From positions 186,001 through 250,000 of the forward strand of contig NZ_CP129674.1 of NCBI RefSeq assembly GCF_041080795.1: a DNA stretch of 64,000 nt, in the 5' to 3' direction. The stretch is from Bifidobacterium sp. WK041_4_12. Its GTDB lineage: Bacteria; Actinomycetota; Actinomycetes; Actinomycetales; Bifidobacteriaceae. Positions 8,438-15,872 of the stretch are shown here, piece by piece. A program made the translations under genes and the position numbers. Position 1 is the stretch's first letter; each line of letters starts with the position of its first letter. The notes below the pieces were generated by a model that saw only the letters and a list, made by a program, of their open reading frames with translations, did no database searches and was not told where the DNA came from.

Positions 8438-9784
8438 ATGAGAAATACTCGAAGGGCACGCAAGATTGCCAGTGCTGTTGCAGCAGCGACACTGATTGCC
8501 ACAGGCTTGGGAGCATGTGGTGGTTCAGATAGCTCAGCTGACAGTGGTGCGCTCTCTTACTGGCTGTGGGACGCAAATCAGAAGTCAGCATATGAGAGAT
8601 GTGCACGCGAATTCGAGAAGAAAAACCCAGATATCAAGGTGGAAGTCACCCAGTATGGCTGGGATGACTATTGGAGCAACATCACCAACGGTTTCGTTGC
8701 AGGAACGGCACCAGACGTGTTCACGGATCACCTGGGTCATTATCCTGAATTCATTCAGCAGGAGCAGCTCGTTGCACTGGATGAACACATGACCATTAAC
8801 GCCAGTGATTATCAGAAAGGCCTTGCTGATTTGTGGACCGGCCCTGATGGGCATAATTATGGCATGCCAAAAGATTTCGATACCACGGCACTGTTCTATA
8901 ATAAGGACTTCACCGAAACCGCTGGCATAAACGAAGAACAGATGGCGAACCTGACCTGGAATCCTGATGACGGGGGCAATCTTGAAACAATCATAGCCAA
9001 GCTTACGGTCGATAAGAACGGCAAGCACGGCAACGAAGCCGGCTTTGACAAGAACGGCGTCGAAGTGTACGGCCTCGCCCTTGATTTCGGTTCCGGCGAT
9101 GCCATCGGTCAGACACAGTACGCACCGTTGGCGGGTTCAACCGGATGGCGCAACACCAACAAGAATCCTTGGGGCACCAAGTACAACTTCGATGATGAAC
9201 GATTCCAAGCCACCATTGCGTGGGAGCGCAAGATGATCGAGGCTGGCTTCGTGCCAACGCTGGAATCCACCAAAGGTCAGAGCTCCGCTGACGTCTTTGC
9301 AGCGGGCAAGATTGCCATCGCTTCCAACGGTTCCTGGATGGCGAATCAGTTCTTCGGTTATGAGAAGGTCAACGTTGGCTTGGCTCCAAACCCCACAGGT
9401 CCAGAAGGCCGCGCCAGCATGTACAACGGTCTTGGCGACTCCATCTGGGCGGGTTCCAAGAAAATCGATCAGGCAGCAAAGTTCATTGAGTTCCTAGGTT
9501 CGGCAGCTTGCCAGACCATCGTTGGCGAAGATGCCGTCGTATTCCCGGCAGTTCCAGCAGGAACCGAGAAAGCCATCGAATCCTGGAAAGCCAAAGGCAT
9601 TGACGTGACGCCGTTTACCACGCACATTGACGAAGGTACCACATTCCTCTATCCCATCACGGATCATGCCTCGAAGATTAGCCAAATCATGGCTCCTGCT
9701 CTTGACTCGGTGCTCATGGGCAAGTCGAAGGTCTCGTCGCTGAACGCAGCCAACGACGAAATCAATGCACTGTTCGACGAGTAA
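8438..9784 (+). CDS. Sugar ABC transporter substrate-binding lipoprotein
   Basis: This 448-residue extracellular solute-binding protein (family 1) captures sugar for the two permeases. The ATG at 8438 was chosen because GAAAGGA precedes it by seven bases; an upstream in-frame start lacks this. The N-terminus is a lipoprotein signal: basic RRARK, a hydrophobic stretch, and the lipobox LGAC with the Cys at about residue 27. The mature part has the SBP_bac_1 fold, with a YGMPKDFDT segment and SNGSWM near the ligand cleft. The gene is 170 bp behind the second permease, separated by a stem-loop, and may also have its own promoter. The ligand is unknown; the nearby GH20 gene suggests an amino-sugar oligosaccharide. 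Confidence 0.92.
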   Translation: MRNTRRARKIASAVAAATLIATGLGACGGSDSSADSGALSYWLWDANQKSAYERCAREFEKKNPDIKVEVTQYGWDDYWSNITNGFVAGTAPDVFTDHLGHYPEFIQQEQLVALDEHMTINASDYQKGLADLWTGPDGHNYGMPKDFDTTALFYNKDFTETAGINEEQMANLTWNPDDGGNLETIIAKLTVDKNGKHGNEAGFDKNGVEVYGLALDFGSGDAIGQTQYAPLAGSTGWRNTNKNPWGTKYNFDDERFQATIAWERKMIEAGFVPTLESTKGQSSADVFAAGKIAIASNGSWMANQFFGYEKVNVGLAPNPTGPEGRASMYNGLGDSIWAGSKKIDQAAKFIEFLGSAACQTIVGEDAVVFPAVPAGTEKAIESWKAKGIDVTPFTTHIDEGTTFLYPITDHASKISQIMAPALDSVLMGKSKVSSLNAANDEINALFDE

Positions 9785-9815
9785 GCCGAATTCGAGCAAT
9801 ATCCCTCGACGGTTT

Positions 9816-9849
9816 GATCGTTATGACCTCTAAGATCGTTGTGGCCTCT
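9816..9849 (+). repeat. Two 16-bp imperfect direct repeats
   Basis: GATCGTTATGACCTCT (9816-9831) recurs as GATCGTTGTGGCCTCT (9834-9849), differing at two bases. They lie just after the binding-protein gene. The function is unknown. Confidence 0.6.
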
Positions 9850-9863
9850 TGAAAGCAAAACGT

Positions 9864-9906
9864 TATGCGTTGATTGAAACGCGGTACGAAGAACAATCAA
9901 CGCATA
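9864..9906. terminator. Hairpin between convergent genes
   Basis: Arms 9864-9876 and 9894-9906 are perfectly complementary over 13 bp, with a 17-base loop. The element lies between the convergent binding-protein gene and metQ. Read on the minus strand it is followed by an ACGTTTTGCTTTC stretch, so it may terminate both transcripts. The T-run is weak. Confidence 0.55.
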
Positions 9907-9928
9907 TGCGCTCAAGTGGCCGCAACAA

Positions 9929-10819
9929 TTACTTCTTTGCCGGTTGATTTGGGCTCACCTCATTGCTGTACACATAGATGCACTGGCCAGCATGTTTTTC
10001 CTCAATGACTTTCTTGACCGAATCACTGCCATACGCCTCAACGACTTTCACGTAGGCAGGATTCTTGACGTCCTTCGCACGTCCGGCAATGATGTTGATC
10101 CATGGCTGATTGTATTCATCACCCGGGTTGACAGGCACGCTATATATCGCATCATCAATGGGATCCAGGCCTGCATCAATCGCGACGTTCGTATTGATGA
10201 TGCCAACCGTGTTATCGGGTAGTAGGCGTGGTACCTGCGGATACTCGACTGGGTTGAAGACCAGATGCTTGGGATTGTCGGTAACATCGGCTTCGGTGGG
10301 CAGATATCCCTTGTCGGGATTCGTCTTCAACACCCCAGCCCGCTCCAGAACCTTTAATGCTCGACCCAAATTCGTTGGATTATTTGGCAGTACTACGCTG
10401 TCACCATCCTTCAGGTCGTCGAGACTCTTGATCTTGTCGGAATAGACATTCATGGGCTGTATGAAAGTGTTGGCATAGGTGGTGAGGTCATACCCCTCGC
10501 TCTTATTCTGATCATCGAGATACGCGTGATGCTGGAAAGCATTCAGGTCGAGTTCACCGTTGGCAGTCGCCGCATTGATCTGGCTTCCATCCATATGCAC
10601 CAATTCGACCTGTATGCCTGATTTATACTCCTTGAGCTCTGCATTCACTGCATCCCAGATATCGTTGTACGAGTCGCTGTCCACTCCCACCTTGACCGTG
10701 GTCACATGGTCGGATTCACTACTGCTGAAACGGTTATAGGCGAAGACAGCCACAGCCGCCACCGCCACTGTGACAAGGATTGCCGCCAATATGATGAGAC
10801 GGGTTTTTACTGATTTCAA
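9929..10819 (-). CDS. metQ: MetQ-like methionine ABC transporter binding protein
   Basis: This NlpA/MetQ-family solute-binding protein has about 296 residues from a TTG start at 10819. That start was chosen because GGAG lies seven bases upstream, while longer versions have no ribosome site. A single N-terminal hydrophobic segment follows two basic residues. I see no Cys lipobox, so it seems anchored by an uncleaved helix and not by lipid. The mature part has family motifs: KVGVDS near the start, LDLNAFQHHAYLDD, LPNNPTNLGRAL and NTNVAIDAGLDP. The substrate is D/L-methionine or a relative, inferred from MetN with a NIL domain in the same operon. It is the last gene of the adh-metN-metI-metQ run. 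Confidence 0.85.
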   Translation of the reverse strand: MKSVKTRLIILAAILVTVAVAAVAVFAYNRFSSSESDHVTTVKVGVDSDSYNDIWDAVNAELKEYKSGIQVELVHMDGSQINAATANGELDLNAFQHHAYLDDQNKSEGYDLTTYANTFIQPMNVYSDKIKSLDDLKDGDSVVLPNNPTNLGRALKVLERAGVLKTNPDKGYLPTEADVTDNPKHLVFNPVEYPQVPRLLPDNTVGIINTNVAIDAGLDPIDDAIYSVPVNPGDEYNQPWINIIAGRAKDVKNPAYVKVVEAYGSDSVKKVIEEKHAGQCIYVYSNEVSPNQPAKK

Positions 10820-10924
10820 TTGATTTCTCCTTTTTTTGTTAACAAACAATGAGATGTTGCCGAGGAAACGCTGCCACAAGCAGGCATGCCTCTGCCTTGA
10901 TATCGTGAAATGGGACTGAGTGCG

Positions 10925-11608
10925 CTACTGACGTGCCGTTGCATCGACTACGATCTTGCCGACGAATTCGACAAAACCTACCATGCAGAGCAGCACGATA
11001 ACCGAGGCAAGCGTGGCGTCGAACATGAATCGCTGGTAGCCATATCTGATGGCAAAGTCGCCAAGCCCACCGCTGCCAAGCGAGCCTGATATCGCCGACA
11101 GCCCTATGAGACTGACCAGAGTGATGGTCGTTCCCTTGGCAAGGGCGGGTATGCCTTCTCTGAGATACACCAGACGGATTATCTTCCAGGGCGTGAATCC
11201 CATGGAATATGCGGTTTCAATCAGATTTGGCGGCACAGTCATCAGAGCCGCCTCGACCTGGCGCGCAAAGAATGGCGTAATGCCAACAACCAGCGGGAAG
11301 ATGGCACCCTTGAGTCCGAGGGCCGCTCCGGTCAATGCTCGTGTCAATGGCACGAGGGCTGCGGCAAGAATGATGAAGGGCACCGAACGCAGCACATTGA
11401 TGGCATACGACAGTATCCGATTGCACAGCGGCGCGGCAAGCAGGCCACCTCGGGGAGTGGTTACCAGAAGCACGCCGAGAACAAGGCTTAATACCAGCGA
11501 AATCGCCCCCGAGATGCTGACCATGACCACCGTCTCCCAGATTGACGACACGAATTCCGCACGATATTCAACTACGTGGGGAAACCATCGAGTTACGACA
11601 TCAAACAT
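10925..11608 (-). CDS. metI: MetI methionine ABC transporter permease
   Basis: This 227-residue membrane protein of the MetI family has about five transmembrane segments. The cytoplasmic coupling loop reads IETAYSMGFTPWKIIRLVYL. Its start overlaps the end of metN by eight bases, so translation is coupled. The gap to metQ is about 105 bp. With MetN and MetQ it forms a methionine-type importer. Confidence 0.9.
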   Translation of the reverse strand: MFDVVTRWFPHVVEYRAEFVSSIWETVVMVSISGAISLVLSLVLGVLLVTTPRGGLLAAPLCNRILSYAINVLRSVPFIILAAALVPLTRALTGAALGLKGAIFPLVVGITPFFARQVEAALMTVPPNLIETAYSMGFTPWKIIRLVYLREGIPALAKGTTITLVSLIGLSAISGSLGSGGLGDFAIRYGYQRFMFDATLASVIVLLCMVGFVEFVGKIVVDATARQ

Positions 11609-12698
11609 GTTCGAGAACCTCCACTCGAATATCCTTCGCTCTTAAGAAATCAAGAGCTGATTCCATGTTCTCCGCAGGCCCTTCAAGGGTTGCGACAAGA
11701 CCGCCGATAGGTCTTCCACCGATGTTTTCAATGTCGCTGAGCAGAATGTTGACAAGCACGCCAAAGCGAGCGGTTATCAGTGAAACCAGAGGCTCAGAAA
11801 CATCTTCCTTCGAATATTGCAGACGTATGAGCCGCTGCCCTGGCTCAATCCTGATCGCAGGATCATCCCCGTGTACCAGATCGTCAATCCTTGCGAGATT
11901 CGACGTGGTTTCGATGAACTTTCTGGTGAGCTCGGCATGAGGGTTCACAAAAATCGAATACACGGATCCCTGTTCCACAACGGTTCCATGATCGAGAACC
12001 ATCACCTCATCGCATACATGCTTGATCACGGACATCTGATGCGTCACGATGACGACGGTGACGCCGGTTTGACGATTGATCATTTTGATCAAATCCAGAA
12101 TGGACGTTGTCGTGGCCGGGTCGAGAGCGCTGGTCGCCTCATCGCACAACAGAATCTTGGGATTGTTGGCGAGCGCTCGAGCGATTGCCACGCGCTGTTG
12201 CTGACCGCCTGAGAGTTCGTTCGGATAGGCTCGCTCCCTGCCAGATAATCCGACGAGTTTCAGCAGGCTGTCAACCCTCGTATTGCGCTCTTCCCGTGAG
12301 AGATCCTCGTCTTGCAGGGGCAGCAATATGTTGTCTCGAACAGTTCGAGAAGGCATCAGATTGCAGGACTGGAAGATCATCCCGATGGTCGTTCTCAGCT
12401 TTCGCCCCTGACGGGCATTCAATTGAGAGAGCTTGCGACCTTCGACAATCACTTCGCCTGATGTTGCCGATTCGATGCCATTGATAAGCCGCACCAGTGT
12501 GCTCTTTCCGGCACCGCTGAGGCCAATGATGCCAAAAATGCTGCCCGGCGATATGTCTGCGCTGATGTCGAGCAATGCGGCGTGTTCGCCGTCGCCACTG
12601 TGAAAAGTCTTGGAAACCTTGTCGAAGCGAATGATGGCTTCCTGACGTTCACCATGCGTCGTATCGGCTTCAGAAGAGGGAGAAAGCGTATGTGTCAT
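11601..12698 (-). CDS. metN: MetN methionine ABC transporter ATPase with NIL domain
   Basis: The protein has 365 residues. The ATPase core shows Walker A GLSGAGKST (59-67), signature LSGGQ (162-166) and Walker B KILLCDEATSALD with Glu187. The C-terminal region from about 285 is the NIL domain, which in MetN proteins binds methionine and feedback-inhibits transport. The start codon overlaps the stop of the upstream alcohol dehydrogenase by four bases (ATGA), an unusual neighbour for met genes. Methionine specificity is inferred from the NIL domain. Confidence 0.9.
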   Translation of the reverse strand: MTHTLSPSSEADTTHGERQEAIIRFDKVSKTFHSGDGEHAALLDISADISPGSIFGIIGLSGAGKSTLVRLINGIESATSGEVIVEGRKLSQLNARQGRKLRTTIGMIFQSCNLMPSRTVRDNILLPLQDEDLSREERNTRVDSLLKLVGLSGRERAYPNELSGGQQQRVAIARALANNPKILLCDEATSALDPATTTSILDLIKMINRQTGVTVVIVTHQMSVIKHVCDEVMVLDHGTVVEQGSVYSIFVNPHAELTRKFIETTSNLARIDDLVHGDDPAIRIEPGQRLIRLQYSKEDVSEPLVSLITARFGVLVNILLSDIENIGGRPIGGLVATLEGPAENMESALDFLRAKDIRVEVLEHV

Positions 12699-13864
12699 AA
12701 TGCATATTCCAGAAGTTCGATCACGTCTGCGGTATTCAACTGCAGATAATTGCCAAGCAGGATGCTTCCATGCTTCGTGGCGCGAAGCGCAATCTTTTCA
12801 AGATCGGACTGAGATATGCCGTGCTCGCTCAAGCGGGTGTGCAATCCCAGCTCTCTGTAGAATGTCTCGAGTTCAGCGGCCGCAATTTCGACGATTTCGG
12901 CATTGGTCCAACTCACGGCGTCGATGTGGAAGACTCGCGTGGCGAACTGCACCAGCTTGTCCGGTTTGCGCGATGCCACGAAACGCAACCATGCCGGGGT
13001 GACGATGGACATGCCTTCACCATGAATCAGCCCGAACAGTCCAGATATCTCGTGTTCGATCTTGTGCCCGACCCAGTCGGGAATGCGTCCCTTGCCGAGA
13101 ATGCCATCGTTATGCGTTACCGCAGAGAGCATGTGCAGCTCTGAACGGACATCAACGTCTTCTGGATCGCGGATCACCTTGCGGCCATAGATGAGGATAC
13201 TGGTGAAACTTGCTTCAATAAGTCTGTCGGTGACATCAACCGGTGCCTCATCCGTTGCATAGACTTCAAGCAGGTGGGCGGTCATGTCTGCGATGGCACT
13301 GCTCTGATACACCGTTGGAACGCTACGACTGAATTCTGGGTTGATGATTGCAAAGGTCGGAAGGATAAGCGGATGCTCGAAGAAGACCTTGTTCTTGCCT
13401 TCTTGGATCACCGCACAATCCGATTGCTCTGACCCGCTTCCAGGAATCGTCGAAATCACTCCAATGGGCAAGGCCGTTGCTGGAACGGCTTTTCGTTGAA
13501 AGAAATCCCACACATCGTTGTGATACGGCACTCCCAAGGCAATCGTCTTCGCTGTGTCGATGGAGCTGCCACCACCAACCGCTATGACCAGGTTGACATG
13601 GTGTTCTCGTGCCGTGCCAATGAGTCGGTGCACAAGCTCCAACCGTGGATTTGGACGTACTTCATCGCTCCAGATCAGGTCAATGCCCAGCTCGTCGCAC
13701 ACAGCTGCGACCGTTGTTCGGATTCCCAGCTCTTCTGGATAGGTGGTGCCGCTGACTGCCAGTATGCTGTTCACATGAAGCTGGAGGAGCACGCTCGATA
13801 GCTGGTCAAGTGCGTGCCGTCCAAAAATGGTTCGTGTCGGTTCGTGAAATTCAAAAGCTTGCAT
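12695..13864 (-). CDS. Iron-containing alcohol dehydrogenase (butanol dehydrogenase-like)
   Basis: This group III Fe-ADH has 389 residues from the ATG at 13864. Homologs start with a similar MQAFEFHEPTRTIFG segment; an ATG at 13891 would add nine residues. The nucleotide-binding motif is AVGGGSSIDTAK. Metal ligands are expected in DMTAHLLEVY and GLIHGEGMSI. The family interconverts aldehydes and alcohols with NAD(P)H. The gene is first in an operon with metN-metI-metQ and overlaps metN by four bases. A palindromic promoter lies upstream. The link to methionine import is unexplained; one possibility is detoxifying an aldehyde from sulphur-compound breakdown, which is speculation. Confidence 0.88.
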   Translation of the reverse strand: MQAFEFHEPTRTIFGRHALDQLSSVLLQLHVNSILAVSGTTYPEELGIRTTVAAVCDELGIDLIWSDEVRPNPRLELVHRLIGTAREHHVNLVIAVGGGSSIDTAKTIALGVPYHNDVWDFFQRKAVPATALPIGVISTIPGSGSEQSDCAVIQEGKNKVFFEHPLILPTFAIINPEFSRSVPTVYQSSAIADMTAHLLEVYATDEAPVDVTDRLIEASFTSILIYGRKVIRDPEDVDVRSELHMLSAVTHNDGILGKGRIPDWVGHKIEHEISGLFGLIHGEGMSIVTPAWLRFVASRKPDKLVQFATRVFHIDAVSWTNAEIVEIAAAELETFYRELGLHTRLSEHGISQSDLEKIALRATKHGSILLGNYLQLNTADVIELLEYAL

Positions 13865-13938
13865 TGTCCTGTCCCATCTCATGGCATGCACATGCCTGCT
13901 GAAGCTTGTGTGTAATACGTTGATGCACCGTCAGCAAG

Positions 13939-13967
13939 ACTGTATACGATGTATAAATTTGCTACAA
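13939..13967 (-). promoter_or_regulatory. Promoter with palindrome upstream of adh-metNIQ
   Basis: On the minus strand a TTGTAG -35 (13962-13967) and a TACAGT -10 (13939-13944) are separated by 17 bp. The spacer and -10 contain the inverted repeat TATAC-GAT-GTATA (13943-13955), which looks like a repressor site. The predicted transcript would start about 65-70 bases before the dehydrogenase start. No riboswitch fold for SAM or methionine was recognised. Confidence 0.5.
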
Positions 13968-13976
13968 GTCACGAAA

Positions 13977-14015
13977 AGACGCCCGTCAGTTCCACATCAG
14001 GAACGGCGGGCGTCT
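13977..14015 (-). terminator. Terminator of the AhpD-like gene
   Basis: A GC-rich hairpin has a nine-base outer stem (13977-13985 with 14007-14015), an internal mismatch and a five-base inner stem (GTTCC/GGAAC). On the minus strand it is followed by TTTTCG. It sits about 75 bp past the stop of the AhpD-like gene and just upstream of the adh promoter, so it insulates the two units. Confidence 0.7.
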
Positions 14016-14090
14016 GTTACTCGGGGAATCCTACAATTGCAACGATTCTCAATCAGAGCCATAAGTTAGGGTTATAGACAGTAATCACAT

Positions 14091-14648
14091 TTACTGAGGT
14101 ATCGCATCGCGCCATGTTGCCGGATGGAATTCATCTTGCAGTGGCAGCAGCCTTGAGTCAACATCGATCTTCAGCACGGAATTGAAGTTGTTGGTTGCTA
14201 TCATCTGGCCAGCAAAACCAACCAGCACGATTATCTCAGCATCGGTGTAATGCTCATGCAAGTCAGCAAAAAGGGAGTCAGGCACTGTCGTTGGATTTTT
14301 CACTATATGCTGCGCAAGGCTTTGCAGGAGCTCTTCTTCCTCGGTTGTCTCGAAACTCGAGGGGTCCAGTCCCAGTTCTCGCAAGTCATGCACGAAGAAC
14401 AGCGAGCACAGCTGGCAGCTATTCGTCGTCGAGATTGCATGGGCATAGACCGTTGCAGCACGCGTGCCTATGATTTCCGCCAAACGCTGCCATGAGACGT
14501 ACCAGGCCATATATGCTTCGTAGGTCGCCTGATCGCGCAACAACGCTCGTTTCATGTTCGATAATTTTCCTGCTGACTCCAGCCTGCGATATTCCTCAAG
14601 GGAGTCATCGTTGAGATTCTCCTCCGTTGCAAAAGCCACTCGTGCCAT
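14091..14648 (-). CDS. AhpD-like / carboxymuconolactone decarboxylase-family protein
   Basis: This 185-residue all-helical protein uses the ATG at 14648, preceded by AGGAGAAC; an earlier in-frame start has no such site. A CQLC motif (Cys78, Cys81) followed by His87 resembles the redox-active CxxC of AhpD-type proteins. The spacing to the His is two residues longer than in classical AhpD. Such proteins reduce peroxidases or act on hydroperoxides; the partner is unknown here. It appears to be a single-gene unit closed by a terminator at 13977-14015. The 251-bp gap before it shows no other gene. Confidence 0.65.
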   Translation of the reverse strand: MARVAFATEENLNDDSLEEYRRLESAGKLSNMKRALLRDQATYEAYMAWYVSWQRLAEIIGTRAATVYAHAISTTNSCQLCSLFFVHDLRELGLDPSSFETTEEEELLQSLAQHIVKNPTTVPDSLFADLHEHYTDAEIIVLVGFAGQMIATNNFNSVLKIDVDSRLLPLQDEFHPATWRDAIPQ

Positions 14649-14899
14649 GTCACTGTTCTCCTGATGATAAGAATATGGCGGCATTCGGCAAAAAATCGAT
14701 GCCGGGATTCCCCGAATGGATCATGCCCAAAGGCCGCCAGATGATTGATATGCATGCAGGCAAGCCGATCAATGATGCCGCAACCGGCCTATGCCTGTTT
14801 CAGTAGTTAAGCGCATTTATGGACATATTGTCAAATAATTTCGTTTGCAGGTCTTCCCGGCAGTTCTTCCAACTGCGCTGGAGGATTCACCACCTCATG

Positions 14900-15700
14900 C
14901 TATGCGATCTGTTCATGCACCGATGCATTGACCCATTGATGCTGTTCGACGTTTGCCCCGGAGAAGGTGCCGATGTCAATGACGCAGTCGCGATAATCCC
15001 GGCCATGGGAAATCGTGATGTAATCGTCGTTGACCAGCCGATTATGTGTGGGATCGAAACCAACCCAACGACCATTGTCATAGATTTCAACCCAAGCATG
15101 CGTGGCCCCTTCACCCATCAGCAGACCTGCGATATATCTCGCGGAAATGCCTAGCTTACGACAGACGGACAGCATCGTATGCGCATAATCCTGGCACACC
15201 CCAGTCCCCTGCTCCAACGCCTCCTCAGCGGTGGTGCGGATCGTCGTCGCACCTGGCGTATAGGTAAAGGCATTGAATACTTGGCTCATGACCTCACTGG
15301 CCGTTGCCATTGAATCGTCGCTCTTGTGCTCTGCAGCCAGCTTCTCCTTGCAACTCCTGCACAGTGCCTCAATTGCCGGACCTGGTACTGTCAGCACTGA
15401 TTCATAGGTATACAGTGGTTTGAATTCTTCTGACTGCGTATGGTCATTGTCAACAAAGGCAATGCCTGTGACCGAATACTCAAAGGATGCGTGCGGCTTG
15501 GGGATAAAGCCAGTCATGACGACAGAGCCGAAGCCATCATGCTCGGTCTCCAGATCCGTTGATGGAAGAACCTTCACCTTGACATCGATAACCTGTTGAC
15601 GTGGACCTGAAGCTGGCACGCAGCGCAACTGAAAGCGATGATCTGTCACGGCATCGCTGAAGCTCAGCTTCATCACATAGTCGAATACAAGTTTCTTCAC
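14900..15700 (-). CDS. Transglutaminase-like protease/ligase family protein
   Basis: The protein has about 266 residues from a GTG start at 15700, which has GAGGAG ten bases upstream. It consists of an N-terminal bacterial transglutaminase domain (beta-rich, about 1-95) and a transglutaminase core. The triad is Cys169 in GTGVCQDYAH, His201 in THAWVE and Asp216 in GFDPTHN. No signal peptide is evident, so it is probably cytoplasmic. It lies about 170 bp downstream of the ATP-grasp/alpha-E gene in the same direction. This pairing recurs across bacteria and has been proposed to make and cleave peptide or amide linkages; the substrate is not established. Confidence 0.85.
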   Translation of the reverse strand: MKKLVFDYVMKLSFSDAVTDHRFQLRCVPASGPRQQVIDVKVKVLPSTDLETEHDGFGSVVMTGFIPKPHASFEYSVTGIAFVDNDHTQSEEFKPLYTYESVLTVPGPAIEALCRSCKEKLAAEHKSDDSMATASEVMSQVFNAFTYTPGATTIRTTAEEALEQGTGVCQDYAHTMLSVCRKLGISARYIAGLLMGEGATHAWVEIYDNGRWVGFDPTHNRLVNDDYITISHGRDYRDCVIDIGTFSGANVEQHQWVNASVHEQIA

Positions 15701-15872
15701 AAGCAATCTGCTCCTCAATACATGCGTGAAACAGCAAGTCCCAAACCAGCATCTCACGCATTCTTACGTTGTTAGCATACACACACGCATCACAACACAC
15801 TTGGTCAGTCAAGCGTCAGAGAAAACGGCGAGCATATGTCCACCGAGCGTGTTCATTCCCACTCAACAACGT

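Noticed and set aside
13865..13976. SAM or other methionine riboswitch before the adh-met operon
   Set aside because: The leader is short and shows only a small palindrome; no conserved riboswitch core was seen.
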